Under the pieces are notes generated by a model that did not search any database, was not told the DNA's origin, and worked only from the letters and a program-made list of their open reading frames with translations. Shown here piece after piece: positions 36,718 to 46,500 of a DNA stretch of 48,279 nucleotides. The stretch is from Acidobacterium sp. (GTDB taxonomy: Bacteria; Acidobacteriota; Terriglobia; Terriglobales; Acidobacteriaceae): positions 1 to 48,279 of the forward strand of contig PMSS01000069.1 of the NCBI GenBank assembly GCA_003167515.1, written 5' to 3'. The translations under genes were made by a program, and so were the position numbers. How positions within the stretch are numbered: the first letter of the stretch is position 1; the number at the start of each line of letters is the position of its first letter.

Positions 36718-38283
36718 ATGAACTGTCAGCGTATCTCCGCCTGCCTCCTGCTCCTTCCAGCGTTGCTTCCTGTGCCCCTCGCTGCCCATGGCCAGTCGCG
36801 CGCATTTTCCGGCGGCGCCTCGCACCGCGATCTGGATGCCATCGGTGCTCCCATCCGGCCGATGCCGGCCGATCCAGCGATCGCCCATGCGATTTCTCAA
36901 ATTTCGCCCGCACAGATTCAGCATACGATTGCCACCCTCGTCTCGTTCCATAACCGTAGTACTGTTTCCAGTACAGAAAAAGATCTGCCTTCCGGCACCG
37001 GCGTGAGCGCCGCCGCTGACTGGATCGAATCGCAGTTTAAGGAAATCTCCGCCGCCTGTAACGGCTGTCTTGAGGTCCGCCGCGATTCCTTCATCCAGCC
37101 TGCGGGAACCGGCCCCAATGCCCGCGTCGTCCAGCCTACGCCTCTCACCAACGTCTATGCTGTGATGCGCGGCAACGATCCATCGCAGGCGTCAAGAATG
37201 ATCCTTGTCACCGGACATTATGACTCGCGCGCCACCGACGTGATGGACACCCACAGCGAAGCGCCCGGCGCCAACGACGACGCCAGCGGCGTTGCCGTCA
37301 GTCTCGAATGCGCGCGCTCCCTCTCCAAACTCAAACTCCCCGCCACCCTCATCTTCGTCGCCGTCGCTGGCGAGGAGCAGGGCCTGTTCGGCAGCAAGCA
37401 TCTCGCCGACCTCGCCAAACAGCAGGACTGGCATTTGGAAGCCGTTCTCAACAACGACATCGTCGGCGGCAATCGCACTCCCCCACCCCCGCGAGGGGGC
37501 TCGCCGGGGACCCCGGATCCCAGCGACAAATTCCAGGATCCCCACGCCGTCCGCGTCTTCTCAGAAAGCATTCCCTCCAACGCTCCGCCTGAGGAGATTC
37601 GCCGCATCCTGCAGCTCGGCTACGAGAGCGATTCGCCCTCGCGCGAGCTCTCCCGCGCCATCGTCGACGTGGCCCGCACCTACACGGCGCGCCCTATCCC
37701 TTCGAGCCTCAGGCCGGCGCTTGAATTTCGCCGCGACCGCTTCCTCCGGGGCGGCGATCACACCTCTTTCAGTCTGGATGGATTCGCCGCGGTCCGCTTC
37801 ACCGAGTGGCGCGAGGACTTTAACCATCAGCACCAGAACGTGCGTGTCGAAGACGGCGTCCAGTACGGGGACCTCCTCAAATATGTAGACTTCGACTACG
37901 TCGCCCGCGTCGCGCGCCTCAATGCCGCAACCATGGCGGAACTTGGCGCTGCTCCGCCTGAGCCCATCACCGTCCAGTACCCAGCCGAGAAGGGGTTCAG
38001 CAACGCGCTGAACAACACCACGATCCAGTGGACCGGCGGTGTCAACGCTCCCGCCGATACGCACTATGAAATCGTCTGGCGCACGCTCGACGCGCCCGAC
38101 TGGCAGCGTTCGATCCCGGCGGATAAGCTCGGCACGGTGACCGACGGCAAGTTTTCCTCAACGCCCGACGGACAGTTTTCCGTGCAGCTCCCCATCTCGA
38201 AAGACAACGTCATCTTTGGGGTTCGCGCCGTCGATGGCCGCGGCCATCGCAGCCCGGCGGTTGTACCGTGGCCGGCGCGATAG
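36718..38283 (+). CDS. M28-family zinc peptidase
   Basis: Signal peptide; VTGHYDSRA; SEAPGANDDASGVAVSLECAR; VAGEEQGLFGSKHLA. Confidence 0.86.
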   Translation: MNCQRISACLLLLPALLPVPLAAHGQSRAFSGGASHRDLDAIGAPIRPMPADPAIAHAISQISPAQIQHTIATLVSFHNRSTVSSTEKDLPSGTGVSAAADWIESQFKEISAACNGCLEVRRDSFIQPAGTGPNARVVQPTPLTNVYAVMRGNDPSQASRMILVTGHYDSRATDVMDTHSEAPGANDDASGVAVSLECARSLSKLKLPATLIFVAVAGEEQGLFGSKHLADLAKQQDWHLEAVLNNDIVGGNRTPPPPRGGSPGTPDPSDKFQDPHAVRVFSESIPSNAPPEEIRRILQLGYESDSPSRELSRAIVDVARTYTARPIPSSLRPALEFRRDRFLRGGDHTSFSLDGFAAVRFTEWREDFNHQHQNVRVEDGVQYGDLLKYVDFDYVARVARLNAATMAELGAAPPEPITVQYPAEKGFSNALNNTTIQWTGGVNAPADTHYEIVWRTLDAPDWQRSIPADKLGTVTDGKFSSTPDGQFSVQLPISKDNVIFGVRAVDGRGHRSPAVVPWPAR

Positions 38284-38598
38284 CCCTAAACGAGGATCCT
38301 CTCGAGGTCTCGCGCGCCTCTGCAGCACACGCACGACCAGAAGCAGCTCCGCATCCGCTCGATAGAAAACCAATAGCTTCCTGAATCCGTGCACCGGGAA
38401 AACGCGCGTGCCCTTCAGAGCGGCGCTGTTCCAGCGGCAGCGCCAGCCCGCGCCAGGATGTTCGGCGAGAAATTCAAAGGTCTCTTCCGCAGACTGGATA
38501 AAACGAAGCCCGAGATCGATGTTGACTCTGACAGTGTAGTAATCGGCTAATGCTTCGAGATCCCGATCGGCTTCCGGAGTCGGTCGGTAGCGCGTCAA
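38158..38598 (-). CDS. ParE/RelE-type toxin
   Basis: YRPTPEADRDLEALADYYTVR...AEETFEFLAEHPGAGWR...GTRVFPVHGFRKLLVFYRADAELLLVVRVLQRRAR; TTG start. Confidence 0.8.
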   Translation of the reverse strand: MTRYRPTPEADRDLEALADYYTVRVNIDLGLRFIQSAEETFEFLAEHPGAGWRCRWNSAALKGTRVFPVHGFRKLLVFYRADAELLLVVRVLQRRARPREDPRLGLSRRPRYNRRAAMAAAIDGANPKDDVVFRDGELHGKLSVGR

Positions 38599-38945
38599 CC
38601 AGTGGCTGCCTTCTTGCGGTGCCGCCGCAGCAGATCGGCACGCTTACGATCCCAGTAAGACTCGTCAGGAGTAATCGGCGGGCCGGAAGCGAGCCCCGCA
38701 AGCAGCTCATCTTCAAGTTCGCTCTGTCCCGAGCGGTTTAGGAGACTCGCGGATTTACTGCCACGCTCTGCCGGCTCTATGCGAAGCGCTCTTCGCCTCG
38801 TTCGCAGATAGCCGTTCTCCGCAAGGTAGTGCCGCAAGGCAGCCTGGACCACCGCTGTCAGGGAGGGCGGCGCATCCTGGGCATCGATATAGCTCTCCAC
38901 GGCTCGAGTCAGATCGTCGGGAATCGTAATGGTGGCGCGCCTCAT
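38595..38945 (-). CDS. Ribbon-helix-helix antitoxin
   Basis: MRRATITIPDDLTRAVESYIDAQ; overlaps toxin start by 4 nt. Confidence 0.78.
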   Translation of the reverse strand: MRRATITIPDDLTRAVESYIDAQDAPPSLTAVVQAALRHYLAENGYLRTRRRALRIEPAERGSKSASLLNRSGQSELEDELLAGLASGPPITPDESYWDRKRADLLRRHRKKAATG

Positions 38946-39040
38946 GAATCCAGCTTAGCACCAGTTGGTGAAAGTGGTGAGATTTGTGACCTCTGGCTCG
39001 CGGCCAGAGAGCCCCGGCCACGAGTGAGACAATATCCCCT

Positions 39041-39784
39041 GTGCCTCGTCTCTCCAGCGGCGTCCTCGGCTTCCCCGATTTTCGCGGCTTCACGCGCAGC
39101 CTTGTTCTCTGGAATCTGGGCGCGTTCTTCGCGCTGCTGATCCTCGGCGTCGCGGCGAAGGGGTTCGCCGGCCAGCTCATCGTCATCTTCGCCCTCGATC
39201 CGAACCAGGTCCTCCATGCCGGATGGATCTGGCAGCTGCTCACCTACTGCTTCATCCACACCGGCATCCTCGGCACCGCCTTCGAACTGCTCTCCCTCTG
39301 GTTCCTCGGCAGCTTCCTCGAATCGAACCACGGCGCACGCTGGCTCGCCGAAATTTTCTTCGTCTCGGTTTTGGGAGCGGGCCTGGCCGCAGTGGCGCTC
39401 TCGCTCGCCATGTCCGGCTCCGGCGCGTTGCTCTACGGCTGCTACGGCGGCATCTTCGGCCTGCTCATCGCCTTCGGCGTGCTCTACGCCGATATGCCGT
39501 TCATGATGTTTCCGCTGCCGATTTCCATCAAGGCCAAATACCTCGTCGCCGTCTACATGCTCATCGCGCTGGCCATGCTGTTCTCATCGCAAAAGGTCTT
39601 CGCCTTTTCGCAGCTGGGCGGCGCGCTCTTCGGATACCTCTACATCAAATTCTCCCCGCGCCGCGGCTTCGCCAATGCCGGCAGCGAAACCGTCTACGGT
39701 CTGCGCAACCGCTATTACCGCTGGAAGCGGCGGCGCGCTGCAAAGAAATTCGAAGTCTACATGCGGAAACGCCGCGACAATTAG
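39041..39784 (+). CDS. Rhomboid-like membrane protein, predicted catalytically inactive
   Basis: WQLLTYCFIHTGILGTAFELLSLWFLG...GCYGGIFGLL...SQLGGALFGYLYIKF; GTG start. Confidence 0.78.
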   Translation: MPRLSSGVLGFPDFRGFTRSLVLWNLGAFFALLILGVAAKGFAGQLIVIFALDPNQVLHAGWIWQLLTYCFIHTGILGTAFELLSLWFLGSFLESNHGARWLAEIFFVSVLGAGLAAVALSLAMSGSGALLYGCYGGIFGLLIAFGVLYADMPFMMFPLPISIKAKYLVAVYMLIALAMLFSSQKVFAFSQLGGALFGYLYIKFSPRRGFANAGSETVYGLRNRYYRWKRRRAAKKFEVYMRKRRDN

Positions 39785-40212
39785 ACCCGGATCAGCGCAA
39801 TCCCCGACTCCGGATCCATCTGCTTCTGCAAATGCACAGGGCTCTCGGTCAGGATCACCTCGCACGTCGGCCGGATCTTTGCCTCGAGAAGATGCCCACC
39901 ATGCGCTGTCCCGTCGCGCCTGCCGATCACTACATGCGCATGCACCTGAGGCTCGCCATCCTTCACCGCAATATCCCCGATCAGAGACAGCAGCTCCACC
40001 TGCTCCTCAAGCTGCACCGCCGTCTCATACTTCTTCGTCTCCCAGTTGAACCAGCCCAGCTTGACGGACGATAAAGCCCCAATCGCCTTGAAGCTCGACC
40101 CCTCAAGCTTCTGCTCCTGCGCAAACTTCTTCAGCCCCGACGCCAGCTCATCGCCCGTCTCGAAAATCAGGACGTAGGTCCTCGGTCGTTCCTCCAGCAC
40201 CTTGTGTCGCAC
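39781..40212 (-). CDS. PPC/DUF296 domain protein
   Basis: TYVLIFETGDELASGLKKFAQEQKLEGSSFKAIGALSSVKLGWF...VHAHVVIGRRDGTAHGGHLLEA. Confidence 0.86.
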   Translation of the reverse strand: MRHKVLEERPRTYVLIFETGDELASGLKKFAQEQKLEGSSFKAIGALSSVKLGWFNWETKKYETAVQLEEQVELLSLIGDIAVKDGEPQVHAHVVIGRRDGTAHGGHLLEAKIRPTCEVILTESPVHLQKQMDPESGIALIRV

Positions 40213-40345
40213 GGTTTCCTCCCTGCATTGGTTACCACAGTCGTGGCACTTGATTCATCGGATGCTTCCAATCCCGAAAGAAGAGCGTGCATTTGCCCCT
40301 CCCCACTCCGCATCCATACAATCAATCTCGGAACGTCCTCCCTCC

Positions 40346-41179
40346 ATGACCGATCAGCCCGACTACAATCCGCCGCCGATTTCTCCGGCGTGGGCAAAAA
40401 CGGAGCTGGCGCGCCACCCTCAGAGGCCCTACCCGATGGACTTCATCGAGCGGATTTTCACCGATTTCAGCGAGATTCACGGCGACCGCCTGTTCGGCGA
40501 CGATCCGGCGATGGCCTGTGGCATGGCTCGGTTCGACGGTCAGGAAGTGATGGTGATCGCCAACCTCAAAGGCCGCTCCACGAAGGAAAAAGTACACCGC
40601 CGCTTCGGCATGCCCAATCCAGAGGGCTATCGCAAAGCCCTGCGGTGCATGAAGCTCGCCGAGAAGTTCAGCCGTCCCGTGATCTCCATCATCGACGTCC
40701 CGGCCGCCTATCCCGGCGTGGGAGCCGAGGAGCGCGGGCAGGCTGAAGCCATCGCGCGCAACCTGCGCGAAATGTCCCGGCTGCGTGTCCCAACCATCGC
40801 CGCCATCACCGGCGAAGGTGGCTCCGGAGGCGCGCTGGGCCTGGCCCTCGCCGATCGGGTCCTCATCCTCGAAGACGCCATTTACTCCGTGATTCCGCCC
40901 GAGGGATGCGCGGCCATCCTCTGGCGCGATGCTGCTTTCAAGAGCCAGGCCGCCGAGGCCATGCGCATCTCCGCTCCCGATGTCCACGCGCTCGGCTGCG
41001 TCGACGACATCGTGCCCGAACCTGCGGCCGGCGCGCACACCGATCCCTCCGGAGCCGCCGAGCTTCTGGCCGAGAAGCTCCGCTGGCATCTCAACGAACT
41101 CAAATCGCTGCCACTCGACGAGCTTCTGCGCCTTCGCTACGACAAGTTCCGCAACATCGCCCAGTTCTACACCGTCTGA
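40346..41179 (+). CDS. accA: Acetyl-CoA carboxylase carboxyltransferase subunit alpha
   Basis: HPQRPYPMDFIERIFTDFSEIHGDRLFGDDPAM; GEGGSGGALGLALADRVLILEDAIYSVIPPEGCAAILWRD. Confidence 0.95.
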   Translation: MTDQPDYNPPPISPAWAKTELARHPQRPYPMDFIERIFTDFSEIHGDRLFGDDPAMACGMARFDGQEVMVIANLKGRSTKEKVHRRFGMPNPEGYRKALRCMKLAEKFSRPVISIIDVPAAYPGVGAEERGQAEAIARNLREMSRLRVPTIAAITGEGGSGGALGLALADRVLILEDAIYSVIPPEGCAAILWRDAAFKSQAAEAMRISAPDVHALGCVDDIVPEPAAGAHTDPSGAAELLAEKLRWHLNELKSLPLDELLRLRYDKFRNIAQFYTV

Positions 41180-41266
41180 TCTCGGGCCGGTATCGAAAAT
41201 AGCCCTGATGAATTCCATCCTAATGATTTCCATCGACGGCGCACCTTTACTTTTCGGAGCAACCGC

Positions 41267-42304
41267 GTGACCTTCCTCGAGCGCCTGCGCGCGCTGGTGT
41301 GGTTTCTCCTCGCTGCCGCATGGTTTCTCTTCTCCGACCTGGTGGCGTCGCGCGCCGCCGCTGGCCTTACCTCCGGCGACTTTGAGGAGCCCCTCTACCG
41401 CATCCTGCTCCTCTTTCTGCTGATCGTCGGCTACTGGATCATGAGCCGCCTCGGCCAGCGTCGCATGGATCCGGCGAAAGCGACAGCTCTGGTCGCGCGT
41501 CCGGGGTGGGTCGGCGAATTCGCGCTCGGCGCCGCGCTCGGCTGGGCCGGCGTCCTCGCCTGTGTGCTGCCCGCGGCTCTCATCGGCGGCCTGGTCATTA
41601 CTGTCTTCACCAACGAGCATCAGTTCTTCGTCGCGGTGCTCGACCTCATCGCCCTTGCTGCCGGCACCCTCGCCATCGAAGTCGCGTTTCGTGGCTATCC
41701 TTTTCTGCGGCTCGTCGAAGCCATGGGCGCGCCGCTCGGCGCCTTCTTCATGGCCGTGGTCTACGCCATCTGGCGCACGCACACCGCCACGGCCTCTGTC
41801 CTCGTTTCCTTTTTCCTGGGATTAATCATCGCGCTCGCTGTTCTGCGCACGCGCGCTCTCTGGGTTGGCTGGGGATTCCACTTCGCCTGGATAGCCACCA
41901 TGAGCATGCTCTTCGGCCTGCCCATTTCCGGCTCGATGAACTACTCGCCCATTTTCGTCACCAACGCGGTTGGCCCGGCATGGATCACCGGCGGCAGCCA
42001 GGGCCCCGAGGGCTCCGCCTTCGCCGTCCTGGTCTCATTTCTGCTGCCTTTCTGGATGGTCCGCCTCACCGGCGACCTGAAGCACAAGTATGGCTACGCG
42101 GAAATCGTCCCCGCCGGCATCCCTGTCGATATTGATGCGGCAGCCCGCCAGCAACACGAAGCCGCAATGGGCGAAGCCGAACCCCCGCCGCCAGGTCTGG
42201 TGCAGATTCTTCCCGCAGAGCCGCACGCGCCCATAAATCCGCCGCAGTCTGCGGAGCCGGCTGTCCCAGGCGACGAAGCGCCGCCTGGGGATGAGCCTCG
42301 CTAA
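41267..42304 (+). CDS. CPBP-family intramembrane metalloprotease-like protein
   Basis: IEVAFRGYPFLRLVEAMG and WGFHFAW; multiple TM segments; GTG start. Confidence 0.75.
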   Translation: MTFLERLRALVWFLLAAAWFLFSDLVASRAAAGLTSGDFEEPLYRILLLFLLIVGYWIMSRLGQRRMDPAKATALVARPGWVGEFALGAALGWAGVLACVLPAALIGGLVITVFTNEHQFFVAVLDLIALAAGTLAIEVAFRGYPFLRLVEAMGAPLGAFFMAVVYAIWRTHTATASVLVSFFLGLIIALAVLRTRALWVGWGFHFAWIATMSMLFGLPISGSMNYSPIFVTNAVGPAWITGGSQGPEGSAFAVLVSFLLPFWMVRLTGDLKHKYGYAEIVPAGIPVDIDAAARQQHEAAMGEAEPPPPGLVQILPAEPHAPINPPQSAEPAVPGDEAPPGDEPR

Positions 42305-42315
42305 GTTCCGGCTGC

Positions 42316-42966
42316 CTACCGCTGCGCTCCATGAGGTGCGGGGAAGAAGAAGCGATTTCCGGCCTGCGCCATGTTTGCTTCCTCTACATCGCTGCTCCGC
42401 CGGCCCGCATGCTGACGAGCAAAGGCCTCGAGCTTCTCAAACGATGCTTCGCCCAGCTCATGCTTCAGCCGAGTGATGGTCTCGGCGACAATCGGCTCGC
42501 CCTGATGGTCCAGCGAATCCAGTTTCGCCATCTGGGCGGCTGCGCCCGTCGAAGACTGGACCAGAAAGCGCCCGCCGCTCCACCCGAGGGTGTCGTGCAT
42601 CTGGTCGCTCCATGCGTCGATCCGTGCGCTGCCGTCGAGGAGGATGGAGTAGGCAATGCGCCACTCATCGTCGGAAAGCCCGATCGACAGGCGATTCACC
42701 TTCCTCCAGTCCACTCTGAATTCCTTTTCACCGGCAGCCTCTTTCCGGGCCTGGAGGTCATCGAAACCGATCTCCTGAATGAGCGCTGCGAAGGTATCGG
42801 CGTGGCCCGGCCTCTGGATCGGCACCACGGAACTCGCCGCCAGAGCGACCTGAGTCTGCCCCGCGGGACTCGCATTCTGCGCGCGAAGTGGTGCACTCAT
42901 GACCAGGGCGCAAATCACCCCAGCAGGAACGGCAAGCAAACGTGTAAGACCTGAGAACCCTGGCAT
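42316..42966 (-). CDS. Secreted protein of unknown function
   Basis: Signal peptide GLTRLLAVPAGVICALVMSAPLRAQ; 216 aa. Confidence 0.65.
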   Translation of the reverse strand: MPGFSGLTRLLAVPAGVICALVMSAPLRAQNASPAGQTQVALAASSVVPIQRPGHADTFAALIQEIGFDDLQARKEAAGEKEFRVDWRKVNRLSIGLSDDEWRIAYSILLDGSARIDAWSDQMHDTLGWSGGRFLVQSSTGAAAQMAKLDSLDHQGEPIVAETITRLKHELGEASFEKLEAFARQHAGRRSSDVEEANMAQAGNRFFFPAPHGAQR

Positions 42967-43005
42967 AGACCTTTCCTTTCAGTCGTGCAATTTTCCTTAC
43001 TGACC

Positions 43006-43581
43006 TCAACGAATCCTGTAACGAATACCCGCGCTCACGCTGAGGTTCGTCGCCGAACCATACGTGAACCCGGGCCAGTACTGAACTTCCGCATCTATCA
43101 GCCGCAGCCGAATACGCTGGTTCACCCGGTAATCCATCCCCGCGCCGGGCGCCATGACAAAGTAATTTCCCCATGCATAGTGGTAGGGAAAGTTGAAGTA
43201 CCCATCGCCGATGAGAAACTTCGCGTAGGGCCGGAATTTTGCGTCGTTGTCGATCGCGCCCAGCTGATACCGCGGCCCGATCAAATACGTCGTCGCGTGC
43301 GTATCTTCTACCTGGCGCAGAACCGCCCAGTTGGTCTCGCCTTCGATCCCATACCGCCATGTGAAGTTAGCATCGACAAAAGCAGTTCCTCCGAGCAGCC
43401 AGTGCTGCCCATACTGCAGCCGCGTAGCGTTGAAGCTGCCACCCACCGCCAGGGACGACCAATCCCCCGTCGCCGATTCAGGGGACTGTGCGCGCGCCTC
43501 GACGAGCCCGCTCATCAATCCGGCCAACAGCAGAGCGCAGGTTGCCCACTTGCGATTCTTCCTGATCCGCGCGCCGCTCAT
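43006..43581 (-). CDS. Outer-membrane beta-barrel-like protein
   Basis: Signal peptide; alternating beta pattern; C-terminal SVSAGIRYRIR. Confidence 0.72.
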   Translation of the reverse strand: MSGARIRKNRKWATCALLLAGLMSGLVEARAQSPESATGDWSSLAVGGSFNATRLQYGQHWLLGGTAFVDANFTWRYGIEGETNWAVLRQVEDTHATTYLIGPRYQLGAIDNDAKFRPYAKFLIGDGYFNFPYHYAWGNYFVMAPGAGMDYRVNQRIRLRLIDAEVQYWPGFTYGSATNLSVSAGIRYRIR

Positions 43582-46500
43582 TGGGTCACCGTCACCGTGA
43601 GATTCGCCACGTGCGTGACTCCCGTCTGTTCGCCGGTAGCCGTCACCTGGATGACGTAGTTCCCCGGCTTAGCGCTGTTCAGTGAGAACCCGCCGCAGCC
43701 CGCCATCAGAAACGTGGTGCCCGCCAGCATCGCGATCAATACCAGCACCCGGAGCGCCGCTGCCTGTTTGCGGAAGCGCCAGAAGGCAAACCCAAAGAGC
43801 GCTGCTCCCGGAAACACGCAGGCCGCCAGCAAGCCGTTGCCGCTGCCCGGCATCTCGTTCTTCGCCTGCGTCCCCGAAGCCAGCGGCGAATTCGTGTCGA
43901 CCGTCAGCTGCACCGATGCCGTTCCATTCGCGTTCAGCGAAAGATCGTTGCTGGCGAAGTTGCAGGTCACCGAATACGGCAGCGAGTCGCATCCCAGTGC
44001 GATTTTGTCCGTGAAGTCGTTCTCCGACCCGAGATTGATGGTCACGGTCGCCGATTGCGTGGTCGGAATGCTGAGCGTAGTCGGGTTCAGCGCGATCGTG
44101 AATTCCGTGGCCTGCGCCACGGTCACCGAGACAGCATTCGAAACCGACGGCGCATTCAGCGCGTCGCCGCTGTAGTGCGCTGTGATGCTGTACGATCCCT
44201 GGCTCGGATTGATCGTCAGCGTCGCGGTGCCGTTGGTTCCCACCGTCGCCGAGCCCAGCGTTGCCGTCCCGTTCATGTAGGTGATGGTGCCCGTGACCGG
44301 GCCGCCGCTCGTCGACGTGGTCGTCGTCAGCAGGGTGAGCTCCTGGTCCGTGGTCAGGCTGGTCGCCGAGGCCGCGAGCGACGTCTGTGTGCCGTACGCC
44401 GTCACTGTCACGGTCACCGCTGTTGAGTTGCTTCCCGCGTCGTTCGCGTCGCCTCCGTACGTAGCCGTGATGGTGTGCTGCCCAACCGCCAGCGAGGACG
44501 TGCTGTACGTCGCCACGCCGTTGCCGTTCACAGCCAGCGACGCCAGCGTGTTTGTCCCATCAAAGAACGTCACGTTGCCGGTGGGCACGCCGCCGTTACC
44601 GGCCACGGTCGCCGTAAGTGTCACCGAGTTAGTCACCACCACCGACGCGCTGCTCGCCGTGAGCTTCACGCTGGTTGTGGCCTGGATCACCGTCAGCGCC
44701 AGTCCCGCCGAAGTACTCGCAGTGTCGTTCGCGTCTCCCTGGTACCCTGCCGTGATCGTGTACGCACCCACCGCCAGCGTCGATGTCGATAGAGTCGCGA
44801 CCCCGGAGGCGTTCAGTGCGCCTGCGCCCAGCAGCGTGCTCCCGTTGTAGAAGTTCACCGTACCTGCGGCCACGCCGGCATTCGCTGTTACCGTCGCGGT
44901 CAGCGTCACTGTCTTGCCCGCGATCGCCGGATCGGCGCTGGCGGTCAGCGCCGTCGTCGTCGACGCAATGTTCACCGTCTGAGTCAGCGTCGCCGATGTG
45001 CTGCTGAAGTCATTCTTATCGCCGGCGTACGTTGCGCTGATCGTATGCGCACCCGCGGACAGCGTCGAAGTCTGGAATGTCGCAGTCGCGCTGGCTGTCC
45101 CGGAGGCCGCCAGTGTGCCTGTGCCGATCTGCGTGGTGCCGTCGTAGAACGCTACGGTTCCCGCAGGCACAATCGTCCCCGTCGCCACCACCACCGCCGT
45201 GAAGGTCACCGGTGAACCGTGGATCGATGGATTCACGCTGGATGCGAGGGTGGTCATCGTGGTTTGCTCCACGATCTGCGTCAGCGGCGGAGAGGATGCG
45301 CTGACGTTGTTCGAGTCGGTGTAGCTCGCGGTGATGGGATTGCTGCCCACCGGCAGCCCAGCCGTCGCATAAGTCGCAACGCCGCTACCGTTCAGCGTGC
45401 CGCTGCCGAGGTAGGTCGCTCCGTTGTAGAAGGTCACCGAACCAGTTACCGGAATCCCTCCCGACACCGTGACCGTCGCGGTAAACGTCACCGTCGAGGC
45501 GAACGCCGAGGTGTCGTTCGGGCTGGAGCTGGCAATCGTCACCGTCACCTGCTCCTGCACCACCTGCGAAAGGGGATTCGAAGCCGACGCGCTGTAATAG
45601 GTGTCTCCGCTGTAATTCGCGGTGATGACGTGCGTGCCCACCGCCAGCGTGCTCAGCTGGAGGCTCGCGTTGCCGGCCCCGTTGAGGGTCTGGGCCGTGC
45701 CGAGCGGATTGGTCTTCCCCTGGAACGTGTCCGTGAACGTCACCGTTCCCGTTGGTGTTCCCTGCGATGAGTTGGGGTCCTGTTTCACCGAGACGTTCAG
45801 CGTCACAGTCTGCCCGTACGGCGCGGGGTTCAGGCTCGAGCTGAGGGTCACAATCGCCCCGTTCAGACCAAGGGCCTGGCCCACGACCGAAATATCCAGA
45901 GGCGAATCCGCCGGATTACCCGTCAGATTGACATTCCCTACCAGGGGATCCGGCAACGGGGTGGCCGTGCTGGTGGGCGCAAACTCCGCCGACACCGTGC
46001 ACTGCGCGTCGACAGCCAGGCTGGCGGTCGTGCTGCACGCGCCGGTTCCTGAAGCCACGGCGGCATTCGCATCGGGCGCAATTGCGGTCAACGTCAGTGC
46101 CGCATTGCCGTCGTTTTCGACGATCTGTGTCTGCGGCGCACTCACCTGGTTCAGAAACAGTTCCGGCGTAAAGAACAAGGTCGCCGCGTCCGCTGCAACC
46201 TTTCGAATGATGTGATCGTAGTACTCGGCGATCAGAAGATTTCCGCTTGCATCCACCGCGATCGCATACGGCGCGTAAATCCCCGCCCCGGTCGCAATGC
46301 CGCCTCCGCTGAAGGCGTCGCCGTTCTGATCGTTGCCGAAGCCGTAATCGGATTTTCCGTCGCCGTAAACAACCTGCTGATTCGACCCGGCGATAGTTGT
46401 AATCGTGCCCGCCACCGCGTTGACTTTGCGCACGACGTAGTTGCGGGCGTCGGCAATGTAGACGTTCCCTGCTGGATCGCACGCTACGCCCAGCGGCGAA

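Noticed and set aside
40322-41782. 486-aa minus-strand ORF opposite accA/CPBP
   Set aside because: Shadow ORF; spans two clear plus-strand genes.
44281-46215. Plus-strand ORFs opposite the Ig/NHL repeats
   Set aside because: Periodicity mirrors the Ig repeats on the coding strand; no independent signal.
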